Assembly (NCBI RefSeq): GCF_009498275.1
Contig: NZ_CP045643.1
Span: 6,386,001 to 6,450,000 of the forward strand
From: Streptomyces fagopyri
GTDB taxonomy: Bacteria > Actinomycetota > Actinomycetes > Streptomycetales > Streptomycetaceae
Direction of reading: 5' to 3'
Length of the DNA stretch: 64,000 nucleotides
Shown: piece by piece, positions 53,440 through 62,653 of the stretch
How the letters are laid out: each line of letters begins with the position of its first letter
How positions within the stretch are numbered: the stretch's first letter is position 1
The notes under the pieces: model-generated
What the model saw: only the letters and a program-made list of their open reading frames with translations
Databases searched by the model: none
What the model was told of the DNA's origin: nothing
Position numbers and translations under genes: made by a program

Positions 53440-53455
53440 CTAGTACAGGTTCTAG
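53440..53455. promoter_or_regulatory. KstR-like operator in the cyp125/thiolase divergent region
   Basis: CTAGTACAGGTTCTAG sits at 53440-53455 and differs from the CTAGAACnnGTTCTAG pattern by one base. It is 67 bp before the thiolase start. A weaker AACGGGTT site is at 53313-53320, nearer CYP125. KstR is a TetR repressor released by sterol-CoA intermediates. Confidence 0.65.
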
Positions 53456-54691
<1,236 letters not shown>

Positions 54692-54718
54692 CCGGGAGGC
54701 ACCGGAGTCACGTCGGGC

Positions 54719-54744
54719 GGGGGCTGACACGGAGGTCAGCCCCC
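54719..54744. terminator. Bidirectional terminator
   Basis: GGGGGCTGAC (54719-54728) and GTCAGCCCCC (54735-54744), perfect stem with 6-base loop, between convergent genes. Confidence 0.88.
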
Positions 54745-54775
54745 AAGTCCCCCACTCGTGTGGCCGTTCGTGTCC

Positions 54776-55360
54776 CTACTTGTTCACCGCGAAGCGCATC
54801 AGGTCCCGCTCGTCACCCTGCTTGATCCTGCCCGTCTGGTTGATCACCTCCAGCTTCCAGACACCGCCGGCCCTTATCGCCTTGGCCACGGCGCAGCCGT
54901 TGTCGTTGCTGAGCAGGCTCGGCCAGATGTCGGCGACCTGCTGGGTGCTGCCCCCGGTCGCGTCGTACACCTTGATGCTGATGTTCCGCGCCTTCTGGAA
55001 GGAACTGCCCTTCTTGAACGCGGCGGCGACGAAGACGATCGACGTGACGTTGGCCGGCACCCGGGCGAACTCGACGGTCACCGTCTCGTCGTCACCCTCA
55101 CCGCGTCCGGTCTGGTTGTCGCCGCTGTGCACCAACGAGCCGTTGCCCAGCGGGTCCAGGGAGTCGAGGCCCGCCAGCCGCACCGGGTCCGAGCCCTGCA
55201 TCGCGATCGCGATCAGGTCGAGGTCGGTGCCGGCCTGCCGGCGGAGCTTTCCCATCAGTCCGCCGCTCGATCCGGCGGTGGGGTCCCAGGACACCCCGAT
55301 GGACAGATGGGTCACTCCGTCCAGGTCCGCCGGGCCGTCTTCCTTCGTGAGCGTGATCAT
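54776..55360 (-). CDS. TerD-family stress protein
   Basis: 194 residues, a single TerD domain: ITLTKEDGPADLDGVTHLSI, TDLDLIAIAMQ, LVHSGDNQTGRGEGDDETV, and VFVAAAFKKGSSFQKARN. Acidic loops probably bind calcium. TerD proteins act in tellurite, oxidative and developmental stress responses. It stands alone, unlike the two-domain TerD protein at 15074. Confidence 0.92.
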   Translation of the reverse strand: MITLTKEDGPADLDGVTHLSIGVSWDPTAGSSGGLMGKLRRQAGTDLDLIAIAMQGSDPVRLAGLDSLDPLGNGSLVHSGDNQTGRGEGDDETVTVEFARVPANVTSIVFVAAAFKKGSSFQKARNISIKVYDATGGSTQQVADIWPSLLSNDNGCAVAKAIRAGGVWKLEVINQTGRIKQGDERDLMRFAVNK

Positions 55361-55507
55361 GCGTGGTCCTCCTGGTCATGGGACTGCTCCGATGCAGTCT
55401 GCCCGGAGCCCCGTGGACGGCGGCAGCCGGGTGAGCCCAAGGGCCGCTCCCGCCCGGAGCATGCCCGCTCCCGCCCGGTGGCAGCCCACTCCCGTCCGGG
55501 GGTCGGA

Positions 55508-56200
55508 CTACTCCCGCCCGGAGGCCGCCACGGCCAGCGCCCCCGTCACCACCGCCGCGATCAGCAGCGGGATCCCCAGTCCGTGACGGAGCACCAGCCA
55601 CGCGCCCAGCAGCGCGCCCACGGCCATCGCGGCGACGGAGGCCGCGCGCCGAGGGGAGCGGTTGCCCGCACCGGCGCCGACGGCCGTGTCGGCGGCGAGG
55701 CCCGTCAGTGTCATCGTCAGGACCGTGGTCGTCAGGTCGGGGACGCCCAGTTTGCGGACGGTCGCGTTGCGCAGGCCCATGGCGAAGGCCGTGACGGCGA
55801 TCAGGGTGTACGTCGTGCCGGTGGCGTCCGGCGCGGCGAAGGCGACCGCCGCGCACCCGCCGACCAGCAGCGCCTCGACGGCGAGCGTGACCCGCGCCCA
55901 GGACCGGCGGGAGCGGCCGCCGAACCGCACCGCGACCCGTCCGCCGACCGCGGCGCCGACCAGGAAGCAGGCGAGCGAGGTCAGCGTGTGCCACACGGAG
56001 AAGCCGGGTGCCCCGGCCGCGGCGAAGCCCAGCACCACCACGTTGCCGGTCATGTTCGCGGTGAAGACGTGCCCGAGCCCGAGATAACTCACCGCGTCGA
56101 TGAGCCCGCTGACCACGGTCAGCCCCAACAGCACCACGACCAGGCGCAGTCCGCGCTCTTCGTGGTCGTCGGTCCGCGCGGCCGCGCTGTCCGCACTCAT
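55508..56200 (-). CDS. YoaK-family (DUF1275) membrane protein
   Basis: 230 residues from ATG 56200. Six predicted helices with the DUF1275 motifs SGLIDAVSYLGLGHVFTANM then TGN, and FAMGLRNATVRKLGVPDLTT then VLTMTLTGLA. YoaK-type proteins are of unknown function, possibly small-molecule permeases. The N-terminal 15 residues are charged and cytoplasmic. Confidence 0.92.
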   Translation of the reverse strand: MSADSAAARTDDHEERGLRLVVVLLGLTVVSGLIDAVSYLGLGHVFTANMTGNVVVLGFAAAGAPGFSVWHTLTSLACFLVGAAVGGRVAVRFGGRSRRSWARVTLAVEALLVGGCAAVAFAAPDATGTTYTLIAVTAFAMGLRNATVRKLGVPDLTTTVLTMTLTGLAADTAVGAGAGNRSPRRAASVAAMAVGALLGAWLVLRHGLGIPLLIAAVVTGALAVAASGRE

Positions 56201-56787
56201 GGGGCCTCCGGTCGGCTGGACGGTCGTGGTGCGCCCAAGTCCACCACGGACGCCTGGGCCGCCCGGATGTCCGGGGTCCCGCGCCGGGGGCGCAGACCGC
56301 CACCGGATCGCCGCGGTTCGGCGCACGGGTGTCGCGGAGTCCGGGCGTGGCGGGGTCCGGGCGTGGCGGGGTCCGGGCGTACGGCGCCCGGAGGTTTCGG
56401 CAGGGCCCCTCACCCGGGCGGGCGCGGCGACCGGCCGCGACCGGGCGCCCTCCACGGCGGGGGCTTCGCGCGTGGGTGCCGTCCCGCTCGACGCCACCGG
56501 GGGCCGTGGCCCGTGCAGGGCGGCGAGTGCGGCCTGTGCCGGGCGGGATGCGAGGCCCGGGCCAGGTGGGGTACGCGGCCCGTGCCGGGCGGGGTAGGCA
56601 GCCGGGGCACGTGGGGTACGCGGCGTGTGCCGGGCGGGGTAAGGGGTCCGGGTCAGGTGGGGTACGTGGCCCGTGCCGGGAGGGATACGCGGCCGGGGGC
56701 ACGCGGCGTACGCGGCCCGAGGCGGATCGGGTACGCGGCCCGGCCGGGTCAGGCCCGGTCAGGCCCGGTACGGGGCCCGGGAATGGC
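56201..56787. repeat. GC-rich spacer with degenerate repeats
   Basis: About 590 bp. GGCGGGGTCCGGGCGT-type units recur near 56340-56380. From about 56540 to 56760 units built from GTGCCGGGCGGGGTAC and GGGTACGCGGCCC recur every 30-55 bp with variation. No gene is supported. Confidence 0.6.
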
Positions 56788-56825
56788 GAAGGCGGCGGCC
56801 CCGGGGATCGGGGGCCGCCGCCTTC
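56788..56825 (-). terminator. Strong terminator of the transglycosylase gene
   Basis: GAAGGCGGCGGCCCC (56788-56802) and GGGGCCGCCGCCTTC (56811-56825), a perfect 15-bp stem with an 8-base loop, 19 bp after the stop. Confidence 0.9.
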
Positions 56826-56843
56826 ACGTGCGGTGGGGGTCGC

Positions 56844-57257
56844 TCAGTACCAGTTGTGGGCCTGCCAGAAGCTCCACGCGGCGGCCGGGCTGCCGTAGCG
56901 GGAGTTCATGTAGTCCAGACCCCACTTGATCTGCGTGGCGGGGTTGGTCTTCCAGTCGGAGCCGGCGGTCGACATCTTCGACGCGGGCAGGGCCTGGACC
57001 AGACCGTAGGCGCCGGACGCGGCGTTCGTGGCGCTGGGGTTCCAGCCGCTCTCGCGCTCGACGATCTTGCTGAAGGCGGTGAACTGCGTGGCGTCCGGGA
57101 TCATCTCGTGCGCGATCGACTGGGCGGAGGAGGCCGAGGTGGTGGCGGCCTGGGCGGGAGCCGCGGCCAGAGCCATGCCGACGGTGGCGGTGGCCACGGC
57201 GGCAGTGGTGAGGACCTTCTTCGGAGAGGCGATGCGGCGGATGAAGGAGACGGACAC
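56844..57257 (-). CDS. Secreted SLT-domain transglycosylase
   Basis: 137 residues. Signal peptide to about residue 38 (AQAATT), then a compact lytic-transglycosylase-like domain: IVERESGWNPSATNAASGAYG with the catalytic Glu (E69) and GLVQALPASKM, ending WGLDYMNSRYGS and WSFWQAHNWY. These small enzymes cleave peptidoglycan during growth and germination. The 5' leader contains a stem-loop at 57331-57363 that may regulate expression. Confidence 0.88.
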   Translation of the reverse strand: MSVSFIRRIASPKKVLTTAAVATATVGMALAAAPAQAATTSASSAQSIAHEMIPDATQFTAFSKIVERESGWNPSATNAASGAYGLVQALPASKMSTAGSDWKTNPATQIKWGLDYMNSRYGSPAAAWSFWQAHNWY

Positions 57258-57633
57258 GGAGAACCTTTTTCTTCGGGGACACGACCGTCGCGGTAGGCCG
57301 GAACCATGTGGTGCGTGGTGACTGCGTACGTCGGTGCCGAAACCCGGGTGGGTTCTTCGGCGCCTCGCGACTGCTTCAGAGAAACAGGCCGGCGGCCGGT
57401 CCGCAATGACCCCCTTTTACTAGTGGTGGTCGCATCCGGGGAGAAAGTGCCTTATGTGATCTGGCTCTCAAACCCCAGGTCAGAGGGCACAACGACGCGT
57501 TCATGCCACCAGGAATCGCTACTATCGCGCCTCGGATGTGACCAACGTCCTGTGGGCTGCCTCACCCTCCGTCTCGCACAGCGCGCACGGGGATGTGCGG
57601 AGCGCGTCCGGCCGGTGTGACCGGCGCCGCAGA
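57258..57633. other. Long leader and promoter region of the transglycosylase gene
   Basis: About 375 bp with no gene. A hairpin GGTGCCGAAaCCC (57331-57343) / GGGTTcTTCGGCGCC (57348-57362) lies in the presumed 5' leader. The motif pattern of the c-di-AMP ydaO riboswitch was looked for and not found convincingly. Confidence 0.5.
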
Positions 57634-58482
57634 TCACCGGGGGTCGAACGTGACCGGCGTCTCGAAGGCGGCCCGCCGGGTGGCCCGGCGCAGCGCCCTG
57701 AGGAGCGGCGCGCCCAGCGTCAGTGTCAGGACGACCGTCACGACGGCCCGGCCCAGGTCCCAGCCGAGCGAGGTGGCCAGGCAGTACGCGAGGAAGCGGG
57801 CCAGGTTGGCGGGGACGCCGGCGTGCGGGTCGAAGGCGACGTTCGAGGCCAGCGCGTTCATGAAGGGCCAGCCCTCCAGGTTCATGACGGTGCCGTACGC
57901 GAAGGCGGCCAGGAACCCGTACGCGGCGAGCAGCGACAGCTCGGCGCGCCCGCGCAGGCGGTCCGGCCCCGGCAGCAGTCCGGCGCCCATCGTGAACCAG
58001 CCCATGGCGAGCATCTGGAACGGCATCCACGGCCCCACCCCGCCGGTGAGCAGCGCGGACGAGAACATGGTCACGGACCCGAGCACGAACCCGAACCCCG
58101 GTCCGAGCACCCGTCCGCTCAGCACCATCAGGAAGAACATCGGCTCGATCCCGGCGGTCCCGGCCCCGATCGGCCGCAGGGCGGCACCGGTCGCGGCCAG
58201 CACCCCGAGCATGGCCACCGCCTTCGGGCCGAGCCCGGACTCGGAGATCGTCGCGGCCACGACCGCGACGAGCAGGACCAGCAGCCCCGCGAACAGCCAG
58301 GGGGCGTCCTGCGCGTGTGTGCCGACCTGGGAGGCGGGGTCGGCGAAGAGCGGCCAGCCGAATCCGGCGACGCCGATGACGCTCACCAGGCAGAGCGCGG
58401 CGAGGGAGCGGGGGCCGAGGCGGACGGCACGGACCTGGGGCTGGTGCGGTGCGGGGCGTCGTGGGGTGCTGGACCCGGTCAT
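57634..58482 (-). CDS. ECF transporter S (substrate-binding) component
   Basis: 282 residues; start overlaps the preceding gene stop (ATGA). About 7-8 helices, including AMLGVLAATGAALRPIGAG, FFLMVLSGRVLGPGFGFVLG and PFQMLAMGWFTMGAGLLPG, the typical glycine-rich membrane architecture of ECF S components that capture vitamins or cofactors. It is the last gene of a five-gene operon and partners the A-A protein and CbiQ-type T protein encoded upstream. Substrate not readable from the sequence. Confidence 0.85.
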   Translation of the reverse strand: MTGSSTPRRPAPHQPQVRAVRLGPRSLAALCLVSVIGVAGFGWPLFADPASQVGTHAQDAPWLFAGLLVLLVAVVAATISESGLGPKAVAMLGVLAATGAALRPIGAGTAGIEPMFFLMVLSGRVLGPGFGFVLGSVTMFSSALLTGGVGPWMPFQMLAMGWFTMGAGLLPGPDRLRGRAELSLLAAYGFLAAFAYGTVMNLEGWPFMNALASNVAFDPHAGVPANLARFLAYCLATSLGWDLGRAVVTVVLTLTLGAPLLRALRRATRRAAFETPVTFDPR

Positions 58483-60212
58483 GCGAGCGTGTCCCTCGTG
58501 AGCGCGTCCCTGATCTGGGCGACGGTGAGCCACGGCTGCGGGGCCAGCACCTTCGTGACCTGCGGGGCGAAGGACGGGGACGCGACGACCACCTCGGCCG
58601 TCGGGCCGTCGGCGACGACCTCGCCGTCCGCGAGCACGACCACGCGGTGCGCGAGCTCCGCGGCGAGTTCCACGTCGTGGGTCGCCAGGACGATGGCGTG
58701 CCCTTCGGCGGCCAGCTCGCGCAGGATGGCGACCAGCCGGGCCTTCGCCGCGTAGTCGAGGCCCCGGGTCGGTTCGTCGAGGAGCAGCAGCGGGGGGCGG
58801 GCCGTCAGGACGACGGCCAGCGCCAGCGCCAGCCGCTGCCCCTCCGACAGGTCCCGGGGGTGGGTGTCGTCGGTGATCGCGGGCAGCAGCGCGGAGACCA
58901 GTGCCCGGCAGGTACCCGCCTCGGCGCCCGCGTCGGCGTCGGCCGCGGCGCACTCGGCGGCGACCGTGTCGGCGTAGAGCAGGTCCCGTGGCTCCTGCGG
59001 TACGAGACCGACGCGCCGGATCAGGTCCTGGGGTGCCGTCCGGTGCGGGACCGCGCCTTTGACCCGGACGGATCCGGCGGCCGGTTCGACCAGCCCGACC
59101 AGTGTGCCGAGCAGGGTGGACTTGCCGGCTCCGTTGCGTCCCATCAGCGCGACGATCCCGCCGGGGGAGGCGGTCAGGTCCACGCGGCGGAGCGCCTCGA
59201 CCGGACCGCGGCGGACGGCGAGGCCCTCGACGACGGCGACCGGTGCGGCCGGGTCCGGGGAATCGGGGGTGTGCCGGCGCAGGAGACGCGGACGCGGACG
59301 TGCGGGCGGGAAGGACCGGGGACGCGGGGGCGGCCCGGCGGCGGGGGCGCCCGACGCGGGGCGGAGCCCGCGTGCCGAGGTCGCCGGCGGTACGAGCTCC
59401 GCGAGCCGTTCGCGCAGCGCCCCCGCCCTGCGCCGCGCGTCGCGCACGGTGAGGGGGAGCGGGGACCAGCCGGCCAGCCGGCCGAGTTCCACCACCGGCG
59501 GACACACCGGGGAGACGGCCATGATCTCGGCCGGGGTGCCGAGGAGCGGCGGTGTCCCGGGGGAGGGGAGGAGGACGACGCGGTCGGCGTACTGGATGAC
59601 GCGTTCGAGGCGGTGCTCGGCCAGCAGGACGGTCGTGCCGAGGTCGTGGACGAGGCGCTGCAGGACGGCGAGGACCTCCTCGGCCGCGGCCGGGTCCAGG
59701 GCGGAGGTGGGTTCGTCGAGGACCAGGACCCGCGGATGGGGGGTGAGGACCGAGCCGATGGCGACCCGCTGCTGCTGACCGCCGGAGAGGGTGGCGATGG
59801 GGTGGTCACGCAGGTCGGCCAGGCCCAGCAGATCGAGGGTCTCCTCGACGCGGCGGCGCATCACCGCCGGTGCGATACCGAGCGACTCCATGCCGTAGGC
59901 GAGTTCGTCCTCGACCGTGTCCGTCACGAAATGGGACAGCGGGTCCTGGCCCACCGTGCCGACTACGTCGGCGAGTTCACGTGGTTTGTGGGTGCGGGTG
60001 TCCCGGCCGGCGACCGTGACACGACCGCGCAGGGTGCCGCCCGTGAAGTGGGGGACGAGACCGCCGACCGCGCCGAGAACGGTGGACTTGCCGACCCCGG
60101 ACGGCCCGGCGAGCAGCACCAGTTCACCCTCGGGCACCTCGAAGTCCACGCCCTGGACGGTGGGTTCGGCCGCTCCGTCGTACGTCACGGAGACATCCTC
60201 GAAGCGGATCAT
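58479..60212 (-). CDS. Fused ECF ATPase (two ABC domains)
   Basis: 577 residues. First ABC: Walker A GPSGVGKST at 36-44, signature LSGGQQQR, Walker B VLVLDEPT. Second ABC after a Pro/Arg linker: Walker A GRNGAGKST, signature LSEGQRLALA, Walker B LLLLDEPT. Most ECF systems use two separate ATPases (EcfA and EcfA'); here they are one chain. Starts overlap on both sides with neighbours, fixing the frame. Confidence 0.94.
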   Translation of the reverse strand: MIRFEDVSVTYDGAAEPTVQGVDFEVPEGELVLLAGPSGVGKSTVLGAVGGLVPHFTGGTLRGRVTVAGRDTRTHKPRELADVVGTVGQDPLSHFVTDTVEDELAYGMESLGIAPAVMRRRVEETLDLLGLADLRDHPIATLSGGQQQRVAIGSVLTPHPRVLVLDEPTSALDPAAAEEVLAVLQRLVHDLGTTVLLAEHRLERVIQYADRVVLLPSPGTPPLLGTPAEIMAVSPVCPPVVELGRLAGWSPLPLTVRDARRRAGALRERLAELVPPATSARGLRPASGAPAAGPPPRPRSFPPARPRPRLLRRHTPDSPDPAAPVAVVEGLAVRRGPVEALRRVDLTASPGGIVALMGRNGAGKSTLLGTLVGLVEPAAGSVRVKGAVPHRTAPQDLIRRVGLVPQEPRDLLYADTVAAECAAADADAGAEAGTCRALVSALLPAITDDTHPRDLSEGQRLALALAVVLTARPPLLLLDEPTRGLDYAAKARLVAILRELAAEGHAIVLATHDVELAAELAHRVVVLADGEVVADGPTAEVVVASPSFAPQVTKVLAPQPWLTVAQIRDALTRDTLA

Positions 60213-61966
60213 GAGGGCTCCTCGGGGGCGGCGGGCTCTCGGGCCGGGCGTTCCGCGGGCGGGCGGGGCGACCCGGGAACGGGGGCGACGAAGGCGGGCA
60301 GCAGGCCGACCAGCACGGTGGCCGCGGGCCACAGGGGAAGGGCCGGCGCCACCAGCGGGACGACACCGGTGCGCAGCGACACGGGGTCGTACGCGGCGCA
60401 GACGATCAGTCCGGTGGCGACGGCGACGCCGGACCCGGCCACCAGCCATGCCCGTGCGCCCCACACGTCGGGGCGGTAGCGCGTGCGCGGGGAGCGACGG
60501 CCGCCCAGCCACAGACCGCCAAGTGCGGCGGCCAGCCCGGCGAGCAGTACGGGTGGTCCGTAACCGTCGCCCTCGGCGGTCAGCAGTCCGTACGTGCCGG
60601 CGCAGACGCCGACCAGGCCGCTCAGCGTCAGGACGGCGGTGGTGCGGCGGACGGCGGGCGCCACCTCGGCGGTCCGGCCGTAGCCGCGCGCGTCCATCGC
60701 CGCGGCGAGCGCGACCGAACGCTCCAGCGCGCTCTCCAGGACCGGGAGGGCGACCTGCAGCAGACCGCGCAGGCCCCGGTCGGGGCGGCCACGCAGCCGG
60801 CGGGCGGCGCGCATCCGCCCGGCGTCGGCGATCAGGTGCGGTGCGAAGGTCAGCGCGACGACGACCGCGACACCCGCCTCGTACAGCGCGCCCGGCAGGG
60901 ACTTCAGGAGCCGTGCCGGGTTCGCGAGGGCGTTCGCGGCGCCGACGCAGATGAGGAGCGTGGCCAGTTTCAGGCCGTCGTAGAGCGCGAAGACCAGGCC
61001 CTCGGCGGTGACCCGGCCACCGATGCGGATGCCCTGCGCCCAGTGCGGGAGGGGGACCTCGGGGAGCGTCACGAGGACATGCGAACCGGGGACGGGGGAG
61101 CCGAGGAGGACCGCGAAGGCGAGACGGATGCCGAGCACGGCCAGACCGAGCCTGACGAACGCGCCGTACGAGCGGGACCAGGGGGCCGAGGTGCGGCGTG
61201 CCGCCACCACGTATCCGGCCGTGCCGACGAGGAGGGCGAGCAGCAGCGGGTTGGTGGTGCGGGAGGCGGCGGTACCCAGACCCAGGGCCCAGATCCACCA
61301 GGCGCCGGGATGCAGGGCGTTGCCGCGGTGCGTCTGCGGCGCGCGGGTACGGGGTGGCCGCCGACGCCCGCGCCCGCCGCTGCCGTCGTCCGGCACGACG
61401 GACAGGGCGGAGTCGGACTCAGGCCGGGGGAGCCGCCGGTTCGAGCGGACGCGGGCCGGGACGGGTTCGCCGGGTGCGGCGTGGGTCATGGACGTGCGGG
61501 GGGCGACGGGGGTGGCGGGTGTGGCGGGTTCGCCGAGCGCGGCGGGGGTTACAGAAGTGCCGGACGCGATGAGGGTGGCGGGGGCGTCGGGTTCGCCGGG
61601 CATCGCGGCGGGTTCGCCGAGCCCGGCGGGGGCGGGTGCGTCGGGTTGGGCGGGCGCGGCGGAGGCCGCGGAAGTGCCGGGTTCGCCGGGCACGGCGGGA
61701 GTGACAGGTGTGTCGGGCGCGGCGGAGGCGTCGGGTGCGGCGGAAGTGCCGGGTGCGGTTGGTGTGCCGAAGGCGGGCGGCGCGGATGACGCGGGCCGTG
61801 TGGCCGGGACGACAGGGGTCGCCGCCGATGGTGCCGGTGTCGGCACCGGTGCGGCAGGTGTGGCCGACAGCGGTGTCCCGGGTGGCGTGGTCGGCGCCGC
61901 GGGCCTCCGCCGGGCGACGTACCGGCCGGCCGCCGCCGCTTCCCGTTTCTCGTTGCCTGTCGTCAT
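60209..61966 (-). CDS. CbiQ-family ECF T component with long N-terminal extension
   Basis: 585 residues. The first 185 are low-complexity Ala/Pro/Gly/Glu, with GEPGTSAASAAPAQPDAPAP-like repeats, unlike standard T components of about 250 residues. The CbiQ domain follows (about 210-460) with the coupling motif AMDARGYG near 430, which contacts the ATPase groove. Downstream helices may be extra membrane segments. Stop overlaps the ATPase start by 4 bp. Confidence 0.88.
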   Translation of the reverse strand: MTTGNEKREAAAAGRYVARRRPAAPTTPPGTPLSATPAAPVPTPAPSAATPVVPATRPASSAPPAFGTPTAPGTSAAPDASAAPDTPVTPAVPGEPGTSAASAAPAQPDAPAPAGLGEPAAMPGEPDAPATLIASGTSVTPAALGEPATPATPVAPRTSMTHAAPGEPVPARVRSNRRLPRPESDSALSVVPDDGSGGRGRRRPPRTRAPQTHRGNALHPGAWWIWALGLGTAASRTTNPLLLALLVGTAGYVVAARRTSAPWSRSYGAFVRLGLAVLGIRLAFAVLLGSPVPGSHVLVTLPEVPLPHWAQGIRIGGRVTAEGLVFALYDGLKLATLLICVGAANALANPARLLKSLPGALYEAGVAVVVALTFAPHLIADAGRMRAARRLRGRPDRGLRGLLQVALPVLESALERSVALAAAMDARGYGRTAEVAPAVRRTTAVLTLSGLVGVCAGTYGLLTAEGDGYGPPVLLAGLAAALGGLWLGGRRSPRTRYRPDVWGARAWLVAGSGVAVATGLIVCAAYDPVSLRTGVVPLVAPALPLWPAATVLVGLLPAFVAPVPGSPRPPAERPAREPAAPEEPS

Positions 61967-61972
61967 CGTGGC

Positions 61973-62653
61973 TCAGCCCCGGCGGCGGCGGGCCTGCCAG
62001 ATCGCGGCCGCGCCCAGCAGGGCCACCGCCGCGAGGCCCGCGAGCAGGCCCGCGGACGGACCGTGGTGGGGTGCCCCGGACCGGGGGTGGCCGGAGGCCG
62101 TGGGCTGGTGCGGGGCCGAGACCTGCTCGCCGCAGCCGGCCCGCGGGTACCCGGCGATGGCGCACAGCAGGGCGTTGGTGTCGTAGCGGAGCGGCTTGGC
62201 CACCGAGGCCAGGGCGTCCGCCGCCGTCGCGTCGGAGGGGACGCGGGCGCAGGCCGTACGCGGTGCCGGAGGCGCTTCTCCGGAGGGGGCGTCGGCCGCC
62301 GTGCCGAAGTCGAGGACCAGGGCCACCCGTTTGGTGCCCGCCCGTGTCCCGGTCCCGGCGCAGACGGACGCGAAGTCGGCCTTCCCGCGCGGCTTCGAGG
62401 CGTCCTGCGAGTCCTCGCTCACCGCGAAGCGGAAACCCTCGACGTCGCCGTCGGACGGCCGCGCGGTCGACGGGCCCTGTGTCGCGTACGTCCAGGTGCC
62501 GCCGGTCCGGTCCCAGAAGGACCAGTAGCGGTAGCCGACGGCCTGCGCCTGCCCGGCGGCGGTGAGGACGAGCAGCAGCGGAGCGAGCAGCAGGGAGAGG
62601 AGGACCAGTGGGGCGAGGAGGGGGGCCGGGGCCGTCGTACGGCGCCTGCTCAC
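61973..62653 (-). CDS. SCO2322-like secreted, membrane-anchored beta protein
   Basis: 226 residues from GTG 62653 (GTGA overlap with the toroid gene stop). Signal sequence to about residue 33, then GYRYWSFWDRTGGTWTYATQ near residue 35 and PSDGDVEGFRFAVSED, a beta-domain pattern with conserved W and GD. A C-terminal helix (LLAGLAAVALLGAAAIW) plus basic tail anchors it. I recall the family as SCO2322-like, linked with ECF genes. Might correspond to the beta domain of intrinsic-factor-type cobalamin binders (inference). Confidence 0.78.
   Translation of the reverse strand: MSRRRTTAPAPLLAPLVLLSLLLAPLLLVLTAAGQAQAVGYRYWSFWDRTGGTWTYATQGPSTARPSDGDVEGFRFAVSEDSQDASKPRGKADFASVCAGTGTRAGTKRVALVLDFGTAADAPSGEAPPAPRTACARVPSDATAADALASVAKPLRYDTNALLCAIAGYPRAGCGEQVSAPHQPTASGHPRSGAPHHGPSAGLLAGLAAVALLGAAAIWQARRRRG

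Noticed and set aside
57258..57633. ydaO c-di-AMP riboswitch before the transglycosylase gene
   Set aside because: The leader lacks the conserved ydaO core strands; only a simple hairpin is present.
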